Positions 22,726-34,750 of a stretch of 64,000 bases of DNA are shown one piece after another. The DNA comes from Marchantia polymorpha subsp. ruderalis (taxonomy: Eukaryota > Streptophyta > Marchantiopsida > Marchantiales > Marchantiaceae). A program made the translations under genes and the position numbers. Numbering within the stretch: position 1 is the stretch's first letter; each line of letters opens with the position of its first letter. Where the stretch lies: contig AP031352.1 in the NCBI GenBank assembly GCA_037833965.1, forward strand, positions 30,878,501 to 30,942,500. The letters are read 5' to 3'. The notes beneath the pieces were generated by a model. It made no database searches. It was not told where the DNA came from and worked only from the letters and a program-made list of their open reading frames with translations.

Positions 22726-24666
22726 GCCTCGACTTCCAAACTCGGAACAATATGAGGCTCGAGGGATCTCAGTACTACCACATTCCTTATGGTTTTTATC
22801 CTGTGCAGATTAAGTTCGCTGTTGGTCACTATTTCAGAAAAAAAGACCGCGGTGAGTAGATTGTACAATATTCATGTTTTCGCAGCTACAACGCCATCAA
22901 CCATTCTAATTTTCGTCACTCAATCTTCCATTTCAAAGTACAGAGATAACATACATGGAAGAAGATATGTGGAAAATGAACCCAAAAACATGTTTCAACA
23001 TATCATGTTTGACAAATGAGATTTATAAGAGAAGTAAGCCATCCTTGTCTCTTGAGATCATCTCAGTCATGGAAAATTATCGACCACAAACGCGACATAT
23101 ATCAAAGGTGTCAAGAGTGTTTAGAAATGCTACATATTATGCTTTTCAAGAAGACTTCACAAAAATTGCCAAAAATATCAATCATAGAGTTAGTTGAATT
23201 TGTCATATTACCGTGAAAGCTTCCTTTCAAGATATGAATGTAGATCAAAACTACATCGATTATTATACGCATTGACGCCTTTTGGCTTATAGCACCTTGA
23301 CTTATTGAAATCAAAGTCTTCGTGCGAGGCTGAACCCCGCCCGGTTGCCTCTATCCTTATTCTACTCATAGTCGTGCTCCAACGCGTTTGTCCACATCTA
23401 ATACTTCCTCTTCCGTGGACAAGTGGAATTCTCCGTGGCAGTCAATTACATGTTTCTAGCATTTCGTAATCTCACTTGCATACCAAGAATGAGCAGTACA
23501 TGTCCTCTAGTACAATAGTTCTGCGGTTGTCTAAGACGCAATCACAACCCAGTGGCTGATCTTTCATTGTTTTCCATTCATTTCCAAGTGATTTATTGGC
23601 AAATGACAATCGGTTAGGACTCCAAAATTGGTCTGACCGCTTCTTCGAAACACGCATGTTAGTTGGTTTCTTGATCGTGAGTTCTAATCTGCTAACGGTT
23701 CATTGTATTTCGCCTATCTGTATTGAATTTAATTACTCAAAATATAAACATTCAAATCATTATTCAACTATGGCCCCACACGATAACTCGCTTGTATACT
23801 ACCTCAAATAATAATTCAGAATGTCATAAACCTGAGATTTAAACACTCCTAAATTTTATAAAATCCAAGATTCTACAAAGTTACAATGGAACCAATGCAC
23901 GGAAGAGAATTGAGTAGAGGAGAAACATAAGTAATTTTGAGAGAAATCACTATGAGGGTTGAAACAAAACCTCAATATCACGTAGCCTCTATTTCACTTC
24001 TCGCCAAACTGTGCAAAGCAATTATATGTAGGGGCAACCAACATGATATCGGTTTCATGTCTAAAACCGGTTCCGGGTTTTCCGTCATGTGAATGTGAAC
24101 GCGAATTGATTCCACCGACTCTTGTGCTTATTTGTTTGTCTTCGCAATCTTTTTAAGAAAGTGCTTCAGTCACTCAGTCCATCCCCTCCCCTACATCTAC
24201 AGGTACTACGCAGATCATGCATCAACAACGCAATCACAAGGCAAGGCAAGTCGAGCAAGAATATTGACTGCACTTTCTATACTTTTTGCGCCGAAGTTTA
24301 AGATGCCAACATAGAGAACAGTAGCTTACAGTAATGCGGGCTAAGCAAATGGATAAGAGAAAGTTCTCCATTCTGCACCTTCTGTTATTTTGCCATCATG
24401 AACTTATCTATGTCTCCTTAGATGCCTTTTGAGGTTCTCACGAGTTATCAAAGCTCATGCTCGCCATGGAGAAACTATTTATTCCAGGTTAAGGTCAGGG
24501 TAGAGCAACAGGATACTCGAAGGAAGGGGTTTCCAACTTTCAGTACCCAGCGAACTCTTTGGAGAGTGATTGTTGAGAAATTAAATTCAAAATTGATTTA
24601 TCAAAAAAGTGAGTAGAAATAGAAATCAAATATTTGTACTTAGACATCAGTTATTCCTACTAATCA
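22726..24666. other. Intergenic region upstream of the U2 gene, no gene recognised
   Basis: Mixed composition with short open frames in several phases and no recognisable family. A GC-richer patch at 23300-23460 may be old transposon sequence. Confidence 0.45.
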
Positions 24667-25085
24667 CATCTCAACGTGCATGGATACATGGTACATACAT
24701 GTCCATCGTTCCATTGAGATCCTGGACAGCAACAAGTAGAAAAATTGTCCAGACGAAAGAAGAAAGATCCTTGACAACAGAATACGTAATTTACACGAGG
24801 ACAAGATCAGGAGGTACATGAACTAGAAATCACTTTAAACCTGCTCAACCTTGGCTTGCGCTCAAATCTGCCTTCGTACCAAATTCATCTCAACGTGCAT
24901 GTCCGAGTACCTGTCCATTGTTTAAGTGGGGATCCTGGACAGCAACAAGTCGAAAACTCGTCAAGACGAAAGACGAAAGATCCGTGACAAAAGAATACAG
25001 TACGTAATTTACAAGCGGACAAGATCAGGTAGTACATGAACTGGAAAGCAAATCACATCCTTGGCTTGCCCTTTAGCTCTGCAGA
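24667..25085 (+). repeat. Tandem duplication of a ~219-bp segment upstream of the prolidase gene
   Basis: The block beginning CATCTCAACGTGCATG at 24667 recurs at 24886. Homology continues through GATCCTGGACAGCAACAAGT, the GACGAAAGA stretch, ACAAGATCAGG and GTACATGAACT, to CCTTGGCTTGC (about 24870 and 25067). The copies differ by scattered substitutions and small indels. The second copy ends about 375 bases before the prolidase ATG, so the duplication is in its promoter region. Confidence 0.75.
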
Positions 25086-25459
25086 GAGCATCAAGCTCTG
25101 TATTCCTATCCATCCTCTGTCAGCACTCACCCCACGAGGATTTTGCTCTCTCGTTCAGTTCCGACAGAAGGCATGCATTGATTGCACGCAAAGCAAAGCA
25201 AAGCGCAGCCCGCCGGTCCAGAAATGGGTGAGATTGACCACACGTTTCGTGAAGCTTTGGAGATCCGGAGACGACGGGCCCAAGATATTCACTTTTGCAA
25301 GGGTGAAGATCGGTATCAGAGCGCAGCGTGTCAGAGAGGAGATGTAATTTGACCCAAAATTGAGACGATCAAGTCGAAGAAAGGCCAAAACCTCTTTGTG
25401 GGCCGCTCAGTCCGATAGCAGACTGCTTGACGGCGTGTTGGCAGCCCATTCCTTAAAGC

Positions 25460-28400
25460 ATGGAGGTCGAGAACGGAAATGAAGTGGAGACGTTTGTCAT
25501 TCCAGTGGAATTGTATCAGACGAATCGGCTGAAAACAATCTCGACTCTGAAGCAGCGTTTACTGGAACAGAGTAGGCCATTGGAGGGCATAATACTGCTG
25601 CAGGTTGATTCTTCCTTCCTCCGCATCACTTGAGTTCATCGAGCTTAATTTTTTATTCTCTGGAGCGGGAGACATTGTCTCATAACCATGTGCTGAATTC
25701 TTGGAAACTTTCTGGTTGTTTCCTGCTTGCCTCCTTTCCTGCTCGTGCTGTACGCCTTGTCAGTTCTTATTTAGTTGACATCGTCTCGAATCAAAATGTA
25801 TTGAGAGAGCGCTTTTAAAGCAACTTGATGTGTTGCTGATTGATGGTCGTAATCTCTAAGAGCCAAATTTCCGGGGGGTCCCGTTTTTGCATTGGCTTGC
25901 TCTTTGGTTCCTTGTCCTTAGTATTACCCCATCTATACATTGCAGCACTTTGTTGATCATCCTGGCGAAGTTCAGTGCACAATGTGATCAATTGGACTGA
26001 AGATTCAGACTGTCGTTGATCTATTCGGATTGTGTAAAGCCTGTAAAAAGCAAACTTTTAAAAGCAGTTTGGGGCGCTCCTTTAAGTGCCTGCATGATAA
26101 AATGTTCAAGTTTCTTATTAGTGAGAAGTAGAGATTAGAGTAATACAGTCTTACAAGTAAATTGGTAGCTACTTGTTATATCCCCTGAAGAAGTCCATTC
26201 ACAATGCAGATCGGGAGATTCAGTATGGGTTAAACATTATTGGAGTTGTCATATGACGACAGTTGAGCCTGACGATTGGTCGGTTGTATGTTCAGGGTGG
26301 TGAGGAGCACAGCAGATATTGCACAGATGGAGTAGACCTGTTCAGGTGCCTGTTTTCCAAAATCGTGACCCTGTAATTTATGAAAATAGGCCTACTCTGC
26401 GTAATTTATTAGCATTTCATGACATTCTATTGCTTGCATTTTGTCTGGAACGATTATGCACAAGAGCATCAACAGAAAAATATTTCTAAGACCAGTTCTA
26501 AGGTTTGAAATATAATCAAATGATTTGCAGGCAGGAAAGCTACTTTGCATACCTCTTTGGTGTCATCGAACCAGGTTTATATGGGGCAATTGTAAGTGCT
26601 GTTGAACGCATGTTGATGGTTGAAGAAGATATGCGTTCGTTGATTGTATAGTCCACGCAACTGATTGCATGGTCACGACTCTCTGCGTTGCTTAGATCTG
26701 ATGTCGAAGGGCACTCATGACAGGACATTGCAACTTCGAGGTCATATTTGTTTGTACCGAGGTTGGATCCATCATATGCAGTCTGGCAAGGCAAAATCGA
26801 GCCCCCTGAGCACTTCAAGGTACGACCTTGTGCACTGGAACGGAATTTGAATGAGATTGTAGTATCAGAGGTTCCGAGGGAGGCAAGTGGCACTCTAGTA
26901 TGGTTGTTAATAATCATGTCGTTCAGTGAAAGATATTGCCAATGTTGTGTATTGAAATTGGTGACTAATAAGTTAACGAGAATAGGGTACCTCGCTAGGC
27001 CATCGTAGAGACGAAGTTCCAGCTCCCTCTTGTCAAATCATAACTTGTGTGAATGTGCTAAATTCTGGTGTTTTTGCTGCTTTGTCTCACGTTGAGTAGG
27101 AGAAGTATGCAGTTGATGATGCGTACTACGTGGACGAAATGACAGGCATTCTAAAAGAACAGGAGCTGAATGCTGAGGGCAAGGCTCTTCTGTTCCTTTT
27201 ATATGGTCAGAATTCTGATAGTGGGCTCTACTCCAAGCCCGCCACTTTTCCGGCAAGTTCCATAATTCACTTTCTAAATCAGCAGGATTGCTACAGGCAG
27301 GGAGTTTGAAAATTCAAATGAAAATAACGAGGTTCGATTCTGCTTCTAGATAAACTCACCGGAGTGGTTCTGGGTATAGGTTTGAGACCAGTCATGCCTA
27401 AGTCATACCTTTGAGAAAGGTGTCAAACTCTAATTCCATGTTGTTTCCACAAATCTTGCAGGGTTTAGAGGACTTTGCGGCGGATCGCATAACTCTGCAT
27501 CCCGTTATGAGTGAATGCCGTGTACTGAAAACGAAGTTGGAGCTAGACGTTCTTCGTTACACAAACAAAGTCAGCTCTGCTGCACATGTCAAGGTACCCT
27601 TTTCTACTCGCGCATGCTAAATCTTACCTAGACTAGTGAAGGGGTTTTCAGAAGCTTACTGAAACCATTGCTGCACTTCGTTTTCATTGTCCGTAACTGC
27701 AACTGCTGACGACATCAAGAAGACCGAGTGTTAATTTTCGTCGGGCTTGGGTTATAACATGTGTAAACCATAGGGACATGTCAGCTCTAAAGATAGCCAC
27801 AGAAAACTGACTATCCGCTGCCTCACTGACCAGGTCATGAGAAGTGCTAAGCCAGGAATGAAAGAGTACCAACTTGAAAGCATATTCCTGCATGAAGTCT
27901 ATTATAATGGTGGCTGCCGATACGTCTCGTATACTTGCATCTGTGCAACCGGACCGAACAGGTCTTTCTCCACTTCTTCCATAAACAATAAGAGCTCAAG
28001 TTCAGCAGGCTGTCTTTCAGCAATCAGGCCTTTCTGTAACATCAGTGTCATGCCCGCTTTTACATCCGTTGAAGTTATGGTCTGTTTCTCCTTAGCTCTT
28101 CTGAAAAAACTATACGATGATCCATGATTTCTGTGCACGAAAGTAACTGGTTCGTACTTATTGTTTTGACCAGCTCCATTCTGCATTATGGCCATGCTGC
28201 AGCTCCGAACGACCGGGTATGCATCACTGCCTTGTACTGCTGGTTATTTTCAAATATGACGCTTTGGCCCTCGTTGATTCGAGTCGTGCCGAGACTGATC
28301 CAACTCATGCTCTCTGTTGTACAGACGTTAAAGGATGGTGACATGGCATTGTTGGATATGGGTGCCGAGTTTGGCTGTTATGGATCTGACATCACCTGCT

Positions 28401-30679
28401 CCTATCCGGCAAGTCCAAACCCATGGCTTCAGTCGTAAGGTGTACCGTAGACAGAGATTGGCGAATAGTGTATTGATATATGGTATGGAATGTTCTAGAC
28501 GATTTTACACTTGACTTCTGGAAGGAATGGTGCATCTGGACCTGTGACATGCCAATGGCTTACCTCTAGAGGCTCTTGCGAGACAGAGTGGGGCACCAAG
28601 TGAATGAATTAAGGAGGAGTTTGAGAGTCTGTAGACGGTCTGGACTGAACTCAAGTTTTCATCGGCAACTTTACTGCAAAGAACGAGACTATTTACTGAT
28701 GTATAGTCATTACGCAAGCTCAAAACCTGGATAGATAGGCACCTGACGGGATATCGTTGAGCCTTGCAGATCAATGGAAAATTCACCGCTGATCAGAAAA
28801 TCATCTATGAGGTGAGTGATTGAGTGCCGGACGTGATGACAGGCTCATCAGTGGAGTGTGCGGTAGATGGCTTCTTCCTTACCACTTTCAATTTGGCTTT
28901 TGACCAATGGGCCATCCGTTTCTTGTAAAATTCCATTTAAGATGCGGTCAACACTCACCCATCAACTGAATCCTGCATGATCAGAATTGTGTTTTATTCA
29001 ATTTGTCTATGTTGCTACTTGCGTATACAAATATGCTCCATGTGCAGGCTGTCCTGAAAGCTCAGAAGGCCGTTATGTCGCAAATGAAACCTGGGGTGAA
29101 CTGGGTGGACATGCACAAGTAATCACTGGACTTTGGACTTTGGACAAATGAAAAGTATTACATTGTGATGAGTTGGAGTATGATACTTAGCTCTCACGAG
29201 CGATTGGTGTCTGATAAATGCTCATCTGTCTCGTGCTTTCTCCTGCCTTGATGTCTTCACGTATTGAATTGGAAGGCAAGAGCATGATTCGCAGGTTGGC
29301 TGAAGAGAAGATTCTGGAAAACTTGAAGGCCGCTGGGTTCTTGAAAGGGTAAAGTATCTGGACCTGCGTCCCCTCGTGCTCTCTCATTTGTCGTCACTTC
29401 TGAACTGAAAAGTGAATTTCCTCGTGAAGTTCTTTCAGCAGCATTCCTGCAAGATTTTTCAATTTAGAAACGTGAGTGAAGATTGGAAGGAAAAGCCATG
29501 AATCTTTCAGTTTCTACTTTCGTAAAGTGGAGGCTGTGATGGTCAGCGTTTCAGTCAGCCTTCTTACCTCTCTTGATAAATTTTTTCCTTCCTGACCAAC
29601 CTCTGAAAGAATTTCGACTGCATCTGAATCGAGATTTTTCCTTCTGTTTCTTTCAGAGATGTGGCGGCCATGATGGCGGCAAGGCTGGGAGCTGTATTTA
29701 TGCCCCATGGACTGGGACACTTCATGGGGCTGGACGTCCACGATACCGGTGGCTACCCCCAGGCAAGAAATTGTCGCTTGTCCTCAGAAGAATACAAGTT
29801 TATCGGTACAAGAAATCACCTCCTGATTCGTTTTCCTCTGTGTTCATGCTGACAATTCTCATTTCCTCCTTTTGTTGGCTATTTCCTCTGGCAGGGTACG
29901 GAAAGGCCCAGCGAGCCCGGCCTCAGCTCGTTAAGGACCGTGCGAGATCTTCGAGAAGGGATGGTACGGCAATTCTTCATTCAGTTCAAGCTTCCACAGC
30001 AATGAGAATATACTTCTTGCATTTAGCATCTGAACATTACTTCTGGAGTTTGACGGCCTCGTTCTCGAAGCTCAACAGGAGTGACGATATTACCGATCAC
30101 ATCAAGCGTTTTGCTGTGGAGCTGATTTTCCAATGAAAACCTGAAGCCAGTGTCTTCTGCCAATACAGGTACTGACCGTTGAACCAGGCTGTTATTTCAT
30201 TGATCCCTTGTTGGATCCCGCTATGGAGGATCCCCTCACATCCAGCTTTTTTGTGAAAGAGAATATCGACAGATTACGAGGGTTCGGTGGCGTGAGACTC
30301 GAAGATGACGTGGTGAGTAGCATCCTTAGATTGGGACTGTTTGGTACATGTTTTGTTATCTTCTGGCAATGATTACTTGCTGCTAACGTCGGGCTCTGTG
30401 ATATCTCTGGCCTTCGTGTTTCGCATATTCGTCGGATGTGTGTACCTGCAACTAAGTTTGCCCCTCCTTTGAGCTATATGAATGAATGAGTAGATGAGCG
30501 TCCGCAAGGTCAGGGTAATCTGCTTGTGGCACTCTGAAGTTGATGTGGAGCCCCTTGCGCGTGCACAGGTGGTGACGGCTGACGGTTGTGAAAATCTGAC
30601 CAACTGTCCTCGAGAGATCGCCGATGTGGAGGCTGTAATGGCTGGTGCACCCTGGCCACCGACTAGTTCCAAGAAATGA
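25460..30679 (+). CDS. PEPD: Xaa-Pro dipeptidase (prolidase)
   Basis: Sixteen exons encode 495 aa: 25460-25603, 26296-26345, 26531-26591, 26724-26819, 27100-27252, 27462-27593, 27834-27961, 28174-28216, 28325-28408, 28770-28811, 29048-29118, 29295-29348, 29657-29762, 29895-29963, 30169-30312 and 30569-30679. The product is a cytosolic M24B metallopeptidase that splits dipeptides with C-terminal proline, recycling proline from protein breakdown. The N-terminal domain has [15 protein letters not shown] and [13 protein letters not shown]. The pita-bread catalytic domain has all five Mn ligands: D280 and D291 (LLDMG...GSDITCSYP), H374 (HGLGHFMG), E416 (TVEPG) and E456 (GVRLEDDV), each four residues beyond the numbering of the human enzyme. 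Length is normal (human 493). Introns 5, 9 and 13 use GC donors. The exon model needs no frameshift. Confidence 0.95.
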
Positions 30680-33600
30680 GGAGCAGCACGCACTGTAACC
30701 ACTATGGAACCTCGAAACACAAGACGAAGTTCATCAAACTTAGAGATTGTTATTTATCTTGTCTCTGTAGTGCTGGCACAGATTCTCCACCTAAATTACC
30801 TCAAGAAATTGGTGAATGTGGAGAAGGTCTGAGCAGATCCGAGGGAGTGCCACGCAGCTGTAGTCCAGTCTAATCTTGAGCTTTGGACCCCAGGCATTTG
30901 GCCTCTCTCTGAATTTAGGCTCAACAACTGCATGTCCATCTGCAGTTCCCCATCTCTTTCAACATCAGCTTCGTTCCTCGCGAATCTTTCAAGAGAAGTG
31001 TCAAAGACAGCAAAAGATCAACAATTGTAATATGTTCTAAGGTCTCGTAAAAATGTGAGTTTATTATGAGACATGACGTATTCTGAGTCAAAGCGCACTC
31101 TAATCCAGTACTCGACAGTAACGACACCATTTTTCACGTTAAATGCCACATATATATTCTCACGGGATCGTCCCACCCACCCTCTATCACTGCCCACGCT
31201 AGCCTTGTTGGGCCACTCCGAGCTGGTGAGAGATAAAGCGAGTTAAGAATGAGAAAGTGGGGCGACGAATCTGCTCCACCCGAGGTTGACTTTACGAAAT
31301 AGTTTGATTCCCTCGACCTTCTTGTTTGGCTCTGTAATTGCCTTTCGATTTGTCCTCTGTAAAGCTGATGGGTTCTTGGAACTTGTTCACATTCGTCCCG
31401 ACGAGAGCATACTCGCTGTCTTAGCAAATCTGACTCGCCTTCCCATCTATTGATAGCGCAACGGCTTGTCTACTTCGATCTGCTACAATTTTTTGGTGCG
31501 TGGTCAAATCCCGTGTTCAAACCTGCGAGGGTTCATCATCCGGTTACTACAACAAGAGAGATGTTATTCTCTTCTGTTCTCACTGAAAGAGCAGACTCCG
31601 AAAACATTACTTACTCGTCGTACACTAAATCAGGCGGGTAAGAAGATTGGAGTTCTATTATTTTTCTCCTTGACTTTGGAATCTCACGATTACCTCGCTG
31701 GAGTTGACTAAATCCAAGTCAAGCGCGGGTATCACTCCGGTAGGAGGTCGAGAACTACTTCGTTCTTTTGCATGTCGACCGTGCAGACTGAGAACTTGCC
31801 TCAGCTAGTCGCTCGTTTCTTTTCCCTCCTTTTTTTAGGACCAGGTTGTCGACCAGTCTGGGTACACCACTATTGGGGTGTGTAGAGAAAGCAGGTCCCC
31901 GGGGGTACGAGTGGTTTGCTCCTTCATCAGTCTATTTCATGTAGGAATCTTTTGGCTTTTCTCACAACCAGACCAGAGACTGTCGTTAAAATCCTGGACG
32001 AGCTTGGTCACTCGAGATTTCATTTGCGTTGCTTTTTCATCCGAACCTTTGCTCAGAACCTGCCCCTTTTATAGAACCGTTCAGCCTCGAGGATGGTCTG
32101 GTCGACAATTTCTGAAGCCGCGAGTGTAGACAAATGCAGGTCAAAAAGGCCATGGTGGAAGTTGTCTGATAACCATCTGTCCAGAGCTTTTTGCTTTTTC
32201 AGACCGGAAACCTTTTCGTGGCCATCATGCTCTCTAGACCTTGGAAGATGGTTCCCTCTTCTTCGACCTTCCGTGGAGATCTGCGAACTCTTTTGCTCGC
32301 CAATTGCCAAGCCGAGTTTAAAGACAATGCGAGGGCAAAGTGGTTCTTCCTCTTTCAAACCCCATCAAGTTTTCGAGGTTAATATTAGCGTCAACCTTGA
32401 CACGGTGCTGTAACGAAGCCCTCTTATTGCGAATGTAGCAGTTCCTAACTGCTGAGAACTGACAGTTTCGATATCCAGGCCTCCTTTATTTTAGGTTTCC
32501 AGCAAGTCCGTGAGCTTCACCCTCGAGGTTGACTGGCTCCATGTTCAGAATGTACTGCAGGTCAGAAAGCGCTGATGCGTTCGCTGTTCACATGTCCACT
32601 TAATCCCGTTTTAATTTTAGCTTTCCCCTGACCCCACTGTGCGAGCACCAAGGTCACCTGAGGATGGTCCACAAATCTGGCAAATCCAACTGCTAGCAAC
32701 TGTTGCCATACGCATCGAAGTCTGCCCATTACAAACAAACAGGAAACCAGTTGAGTGGACGTTAGTCTCGGGTCGATGCAATCTCTGCTAAAGCTGGGAA
32801 AATGCGGTTGGAAACTTGAACCATGGACCCACTCAGTGCGTCACATAATGAAAAACCGCATGAGGACTGTAAATTAATTCAGGCGAAATGTTACCTTCGG
32901 TGGTGCGAGATGAGTGTTTTGCTCCAATTATATCGAGAGTTCTGACTCAAATCACTTGACAGCAACCTCAATCTTATAGTCGGTGCTTCCGGATATCGAG
33001 ACATCCCCACAAACCCAACAAAAATTTCATCTGATGCTTGATTTGGGAAGAAAGTGATATCCTCTTTTACGAAGTCCTTGGAGACATATTGTAATGGATA
33101 TTTTTATGTTTTATGTATGACTTTCGACGAGTGTCGGTACAATGCATTTATGGAGACCTCCGAACAATGCTGATCATCTAGCTAAGAGCAGATTGTATCC
33201 ACCAGATGATAGACTGATTGATTGCCGCTGGAAGCTCCAATGTAAAGCGTGTTATTTGAGAATCCCCTCAATGGATTTGGGGATTTGCATCCATTCTACG
33301 TTCCAAAAGAACATAAATTTACTTTATGTCGGTATATGATTCATCCTTCGGACAGCAAGTCTTCCATGATAGTTATTCGAATAAACAAATGAGTAATCAA
33401 CCGGTCCTGGGCTTCCAAAGAGTAGAAAAAGGTATCCAAACTCGATATCTCCAAAGGTCTAGCGCTGGCAACATCTGTATCATACACTTGCTCGCTCCTT
33501 CAAAAATTCTGCAGCTCAAACATACTTTTACCATTGATATATGTGGCTACCCTTGAAGTCGCACCAATCCTTTCACCATTTGAGTCCAATTCAAGCAACT

Positions 33601-34750
33601 CTACCTGTATGTATTGTTGGTTGTGCCTGTAACTGAAAGTAGACTCCGTACCTAAACTGTTCAGTTAAAACTTTCAAATTTGAATCGGCACAATCTCCAA
33701 TTGAACGACCATATTACTTCCACTCTACAACAGAAAAGCAGTAGTTGCAAAAAGTTAGTCTATCAAAGCGAGCCAATTTGGAACAGTAAAAAAACCACAT
33801 GTTGCCCTTTGAAACCAATGGACAATACAGTTCAACAGTAGACGAGCGCTTTTCTAAATACGGCTTCATCACTCTCGTAAGTGTGATGTAAAGGGGAGTC
33901 GTCCATCTCAATCTCTGGCGATCTTTTACCAACTCTACATACTTTGAGACATACTTTACAAAATACAAACCGGCTACAGATATGTATATACCCTCTATTA
34001 ACCTTTTGGTTTCATCCATGTACCACTTGATGGGGACTTCCCATCCTTTTTGCTATGTTACATGGTACTACAAAGTTCTATGAGGCCGCCCAAGTTGTCC
34101 TACAAAGGAGGGAAGCCGGGGCATATCGTCACCTCCACCACCAACTACTCTCCTTTCGCCGTCTTTTTTCGGAAATAATGAGAAGAGATGGGCAAGGATA
34201 ATAATGCAAATGCTTGTCGGTTGTGTAGTCGCTAGCAACACAAGGATATCGGGAGAGCACCCCTCCATAAACCCTCCTACGCTTTGTTGCTATGGATCTC
34301 CGCGCTAAGGAAAAAAAAAACCATTTCCCACCGAAAGACCGAGCCGTGATCACCATCTATCGTAATAAAAACTAACTGGAGCGTGCAGCCCATGAAGAGC
34401 TGCGTTCTTTCGTCGACACACAAAATTCATGCACAATATGTGCGCACCACAATCATGTCCCACAACGAACAACTTGCAACGACGTCATTGCATTCTTCAT
34501 GTGCTCATCTCCGCAAAAACTCAATACCTTAGCAGCCGCTCCAGTTTCACACGAACCAAACGCCCAAAGATCCGAAAGACGAAAGAAGAGAAAAGGAGAT
34601 CACGCACAAGGGGAAAAAAAGCAATTCGACACATGGACACAGAAAATAGGTACAGAAGAGTGTCAGACCTGCAGGCCCAGAGCTTGTCACCGAATGAAAG
34701 AAACAAGAAAGCCTCCAAATGCTCACCGCGCTGCGATCGCTGCGTCGAGA
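30680..34750. other. Region downstream of prolidase, no gene recognised
   Basis: The first few hundred bases hold the prolidase 3' UTR. After that, short open frames occur on both strands but none shows a family signature. At 31266-31450 a plus-strand frame ends with a protein-like stretch (ADGFLELVHIRPDES and onward) without a start. Elements resembling Pol III A and B boxes lie at 31454-31464 and 31515-31523. Possibly decayed transposons. Confidence 0.4.
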
